Part shown: positions 28,621 through 31,410 of the stretch, piece by piece
Position numbering within the stretch: position 1 is the stretch's first letter
Layout of the letters: each line of letters starts with the position of its first letter
Origin: Hypsibius dujardini
Taxonomy: Eukaryota; Tardigrada; Eutardigrada; Parachela; Hypsibiidae
DNA length: 31,410 nt
Assembly (NCBI GenBank): GCA_001579985.1
Contig: LRSR01012992.1
Location: 1 to 31,410 of the forward strand
Direction: 5' to 3'
The notes under the pieces: model-generated
Database searches by the model: none
What the model saw: only the letters and a program-made list of their open reading frames with translations
What the model was told of the DNA's origin: nothing
Made by a program: the position numbers and the translations under genes

Positions 28621-31336
28621 ATGATCGAATCAAGAACGCACAACAGCTGCTTGGTCCTCGGTTGGCTCGTCATCTTCTCTTGTGCCCGGCCGGTTACATG
28701 CAACGGCTTGCACTTGATCACAACGACCTCTGCCCTGTCATCGGCGTCCAGCGCTAACGTCATCGCCCCGGCTTACCTTATAGCACTGGAGGACATGCGA
28801 GAAAAGTATCCCCATCTCTTCGACAACAACACCATCACTGTTACACCGGTTGACGTGGGACTGTACACCGAATCCTGCACACCCGGCTTCGAGGGCCCTT
28901 CCATCGACGAATTCGTTCGTGCTTACGCACTTGCAACGGTGCGTCGGTCAACGGAGCAAATTGTCATATTAAATGCAGGTGAGCACAGCTGAGGCAAAGC
29001 AGTGTGCATGGTATAATGCCTTGGCAAGTGCACCTGCTCCCAACTAATTTCTAAAGGATTACTTAAGGGACCATTAACATATTACGTAATCAAAAAATGG
29101 CCTTTTTCGAGCACCCACCTGTCTAGATAATTAAAATTATACTGGAGAGCGGGGCCTATTTTTTTGGTGAGTGATCAAGGTTCCAGACCACCAACCTACC
29201 CTCCTTTGATTACGTAATATGTGAATGACCCCTACGGGGCGTACTGGTGAAAAGAGATTTGATTCCATGATAAGGATTATATTTCCTATACAGAGGTAGA
29301 GGACTTTTCACATGGGGGGAGGGAGGGGTGGCAGCTTTGCTTCTGAATAAAAATGAAAGTTTTAACCAACCTTGGCCTCATTTTAGATGGCAGTATCATC
29401 ACTTTACCTTTCAAAATGGAGGGTAAGAAAAATGACCCCCTCCCCCTCAGCCTCTCTAATTAATTACGCAGCGGTAGCCTCTTCCCCCTCCCCCAGTCCC
29501 TCTATTAGTCCGCTGTCTCTCCATGATCTTAAACGTTTTCCAGTGATTGCCCATTCTACCTTATTTTCACATTAACAAAGGTGGCGTGATATGTTTAGGG
29601 TAGTCGTTACGTAGCCGCATTTCGGAGAAACGGGTGCTCCCAGTTATATAACTAGGACATTATCGCATTACGTGGAAACAGAATGCTTCCAATTACCCAA
29701 TTACACGTGTAATGACTTGCACGTAACTCACAAGGGATCAATTTCTAGTGCCAGTCTCAGATCGTAGCTAAATGGTTTTCCTTAAAATCTATACCCGTTG
29801 CAATATTTTAGGAAACATTGCTCGCCGGGGACAAGGTCCTGTTCAATTGGGAAAAAGTTAGGAGCTTGGAAGATGACTCAAAAATTTCAGTCCTACCAAC
29901 GAATACCAATCTTTAACATTTCTCTTCCTTTCACTTTTTAACACTTACTGACTCAAACTTTAACTGCAAATAGATTTGTATCAGCTGTATCGTTCTTGAG
30001 AGCGAGGGGGAGGTGTTACGGCTGTAACTTGGAATGCACCATTACTATTAATGAACGGCCAGCAGATCGTAATATCCGACTTCCGTCAGTGTATATATCT
30101 CCACTCCCCAAAAAACCAAAAAAAACCAAAACCTGTTTTCAAAAAACCTGTTGCTCCAAATTAAATCACGTAAAAAAAGTATGAAAGAAAAATAATTTTA
30201 GAAATTAGTGTTTATTGCGGGACAATCAACATTCCCGTGATTTTGTAACTTGTTAAATTTATCCCAATTGTCCCCTGCAAGCAATATTTTCTAAAATCAT
30301 ACCAGAGGAATAGGTTTTCCGGAATAAAGTTTAGCTACGGTCTGAGACTAGCACTGGTAACTGATTCCTTATTACGGTATATCGGTTTTTGTTTGCAGTG
30401 CTCTGTCCTTTGTTATATCCAACAATTGGAGATTTCGCTAGAGGTGAAGTAAACCCTTGACAACCCAATCCGAACGAAGTCCAACCCAAGCCAACTTCAT
30501 TGCGCTAATGAATTTTCATTGTCCCTCGAGACACGGTGTGAATTGACGAATTATTATAGTCTGAAATTTTCTCTTCAGCCGCAGCACAAAATCGTGTTAT
30601 TGAAATTGCTAAATGTGGTTTGTCTGTTCTCTAGAGGATGACAGTCTGGTGATTTCATGGTATGAATCCGGAAAGTGCAGGCAGGGTCTTTTTCTACCGA
30701 AATCCCTGTGATATAATGTAGTTTGCAGCGGCACCAGATCAACAGCTCTAGGCGGGCGTTATCCGACGATGATGACCGTTATTTCCGGGACCATTTCGGA
30801 CGCGGGCATGTCCCTCGTTGCTCTTCTGGATCATGTTATGTGGAGGTCAATCGCCTTCATTTACGACCAGAATTCTGGCTCCATCGACGCGGGCAGGATT
30901 CAAGGCCACGCAATGAGTCTGTTGAAGGCTCTCCAAGAACGTTCCAGCGATATTGACCTGTCGATCGTCAGAATGGACTCAACCGTAGGGAAAAAGCCAC
31001 AGACATATTACATGGCCCTACAGCGAGCAGCAAACCATTCACGAAGTAATGAAAAAGGCCACTGTAAACAGGGCATTCGAAGCGGAACATTATTTTAACA
31101 GCTCTATTTTAAGTCATTATAATTATTTTGCATTGTTAATTATTATCAAGAATTTTGATGATGATGGGATCTTTTCAGTCATCCTCTGCGAAACCTTGCA
31201 TCGACCATTGCGAGAATTAATGGTACACCTAGAGATGCACACTTTGGATGTACACATTCAATTCGTTCAGATGACTTCGTATCCTCCTATTTAGGCTTCC
31301 GCATATGATCTCGGCATGACGGTGGGAAATGAATAT
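28621..31336 (+). CDS. Natriuretic-peptide-receptor/receptor-guanylyl-cyclase-like protein, paralog 2 (3-prime end outside window)
   Basis: Exons 28621-28978, 30399-30443, 30635-30659, 30729-31045, 31179-31222 and 31295-31336 join in frame; the gene continues beyond the right edge. The start at 28621 (MIESRTHN) gives a signal peptide ending near CARPVTC, followed by LHLITTTSALSSAS and the conserved block VDVGLYTESCTPGFEGPSID shared almost unchanged with paralog 1. Then come VLCPLLYPTIGDFAR, a 25-nt microexon (DDSLVIS), GGRYPTMMTVISGT, DHVMWRSIAFIYDQ, IILCETLHRPLREL and YDLGMTVGNEY. This order is that of the ANF_receptor ligand-binding fold of natriuretic-peptide receptors and invertebrate receptor guanylyl cyclases. 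All donors and acceptors are canonical. Whether a cyclase follows cannot be seen. Confidence 0.82.
29067..29231. mobile_element. MITE-like element, about 165 bp, in intron 1 of receptor paralog 2
   Basis: Its ends are gggaccattaacatattacg (continuing taatcaaa) and the reverse complement of 29204-29231 (ggggtcattcacatattacg and following), a TIR of about 28 bp with four differences. The interior is not coding. Confidence 0.8.
29735..30368. mobile_element. Foldback element with arms of about 130 nt, in intron 1 of receptor paralog 2
   Basis: The left arm (about 29735-29870) contains cagtctcagatcgtagctaa, gcaatattttaggaaa, a ggggaca block and caattggga. The right arm (about 30235-30368) has the same blocks in reverse complement and reversed order. 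The element ends only 30 nt before the acceptor of the 45-nt exon 2. It has no transposase. Confidence 0.78.
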
Positions 31337-31410
31337 GTAGGTACATGGATGACGGGATATACTCCATTCGCACTACGGGCGTATGGAGGTTGGGGTTGAC
31401 CAAGTGCTAC

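Overview
The window is animal nuclear DNA. Its coding regions are split by GT-AG introns with consistent phases, many exons are short (25-45 nt), intergenic DNA is AT-rich with poly(C/G) tracts, and small terminal-inverted-repeat (TIR) elements are common. The gene content (natriuretic-peptide-receptor-type ectodomains in tandem, divergent tandem-kinase proteins, a GT10 fucosyltransferase) suggests a small invertebrate. A tardigrade-like ecdysozoan is my best guess; no species marker is visible, so this is inference.

Layout. (1) 480-3914, minus: a five-exon gene with a GT10 alpha-1,3-fucosyltransferase module. In one continuous frame it is followed by a second module weakly resembling GT23-type fucosyltransferases, and it may run off the left edge. 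(2) 4551-5502: a large foldback element. (3) 5605-8188, minus: a complete six-exon delta-9 acyl-CoA desaturase with a C-terminal cytochrome b5 domain, the architecture of fungal OLE1 rather than of ordinary animal SCDs. (4) 8600-9800: microsatellites and a TIR element. (5) 10558-12840 and 14140-16899, plus: two tandemly duplicated three-exon genes for proteins with two divergent kinase domains, both with degraded catalytic motifs. The second copy carries TIR elements in both introns. (6) 18368-24414, plus: a receptor gene (ANF-receptor ectodomain plus membrane helix) with a degenerate mariner-type transposon in intron 1 and two defective splice donors. No cyclase domain was found after it. (7) 24415-28225: mostly repeats, including a GC-rich TIR element with a 10-bp direct repeat at its ends and a perfect 19-bp hairpin. 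(8) 28621 to the right edge, plus: a second, intact receptor paralog cut by the window end.

The genes do not form one pathway. The main points are the OLE1-like desaturase in an animal setting, the possible double fucosyltransferase, the two catalytically altered double-kinase paralogs, and the receptor pair in which one member seems to be decaying. Exon borders were placed by hand from frame, phase, GT-AG sites and comparison between paralogs; no search or transcript data were available.
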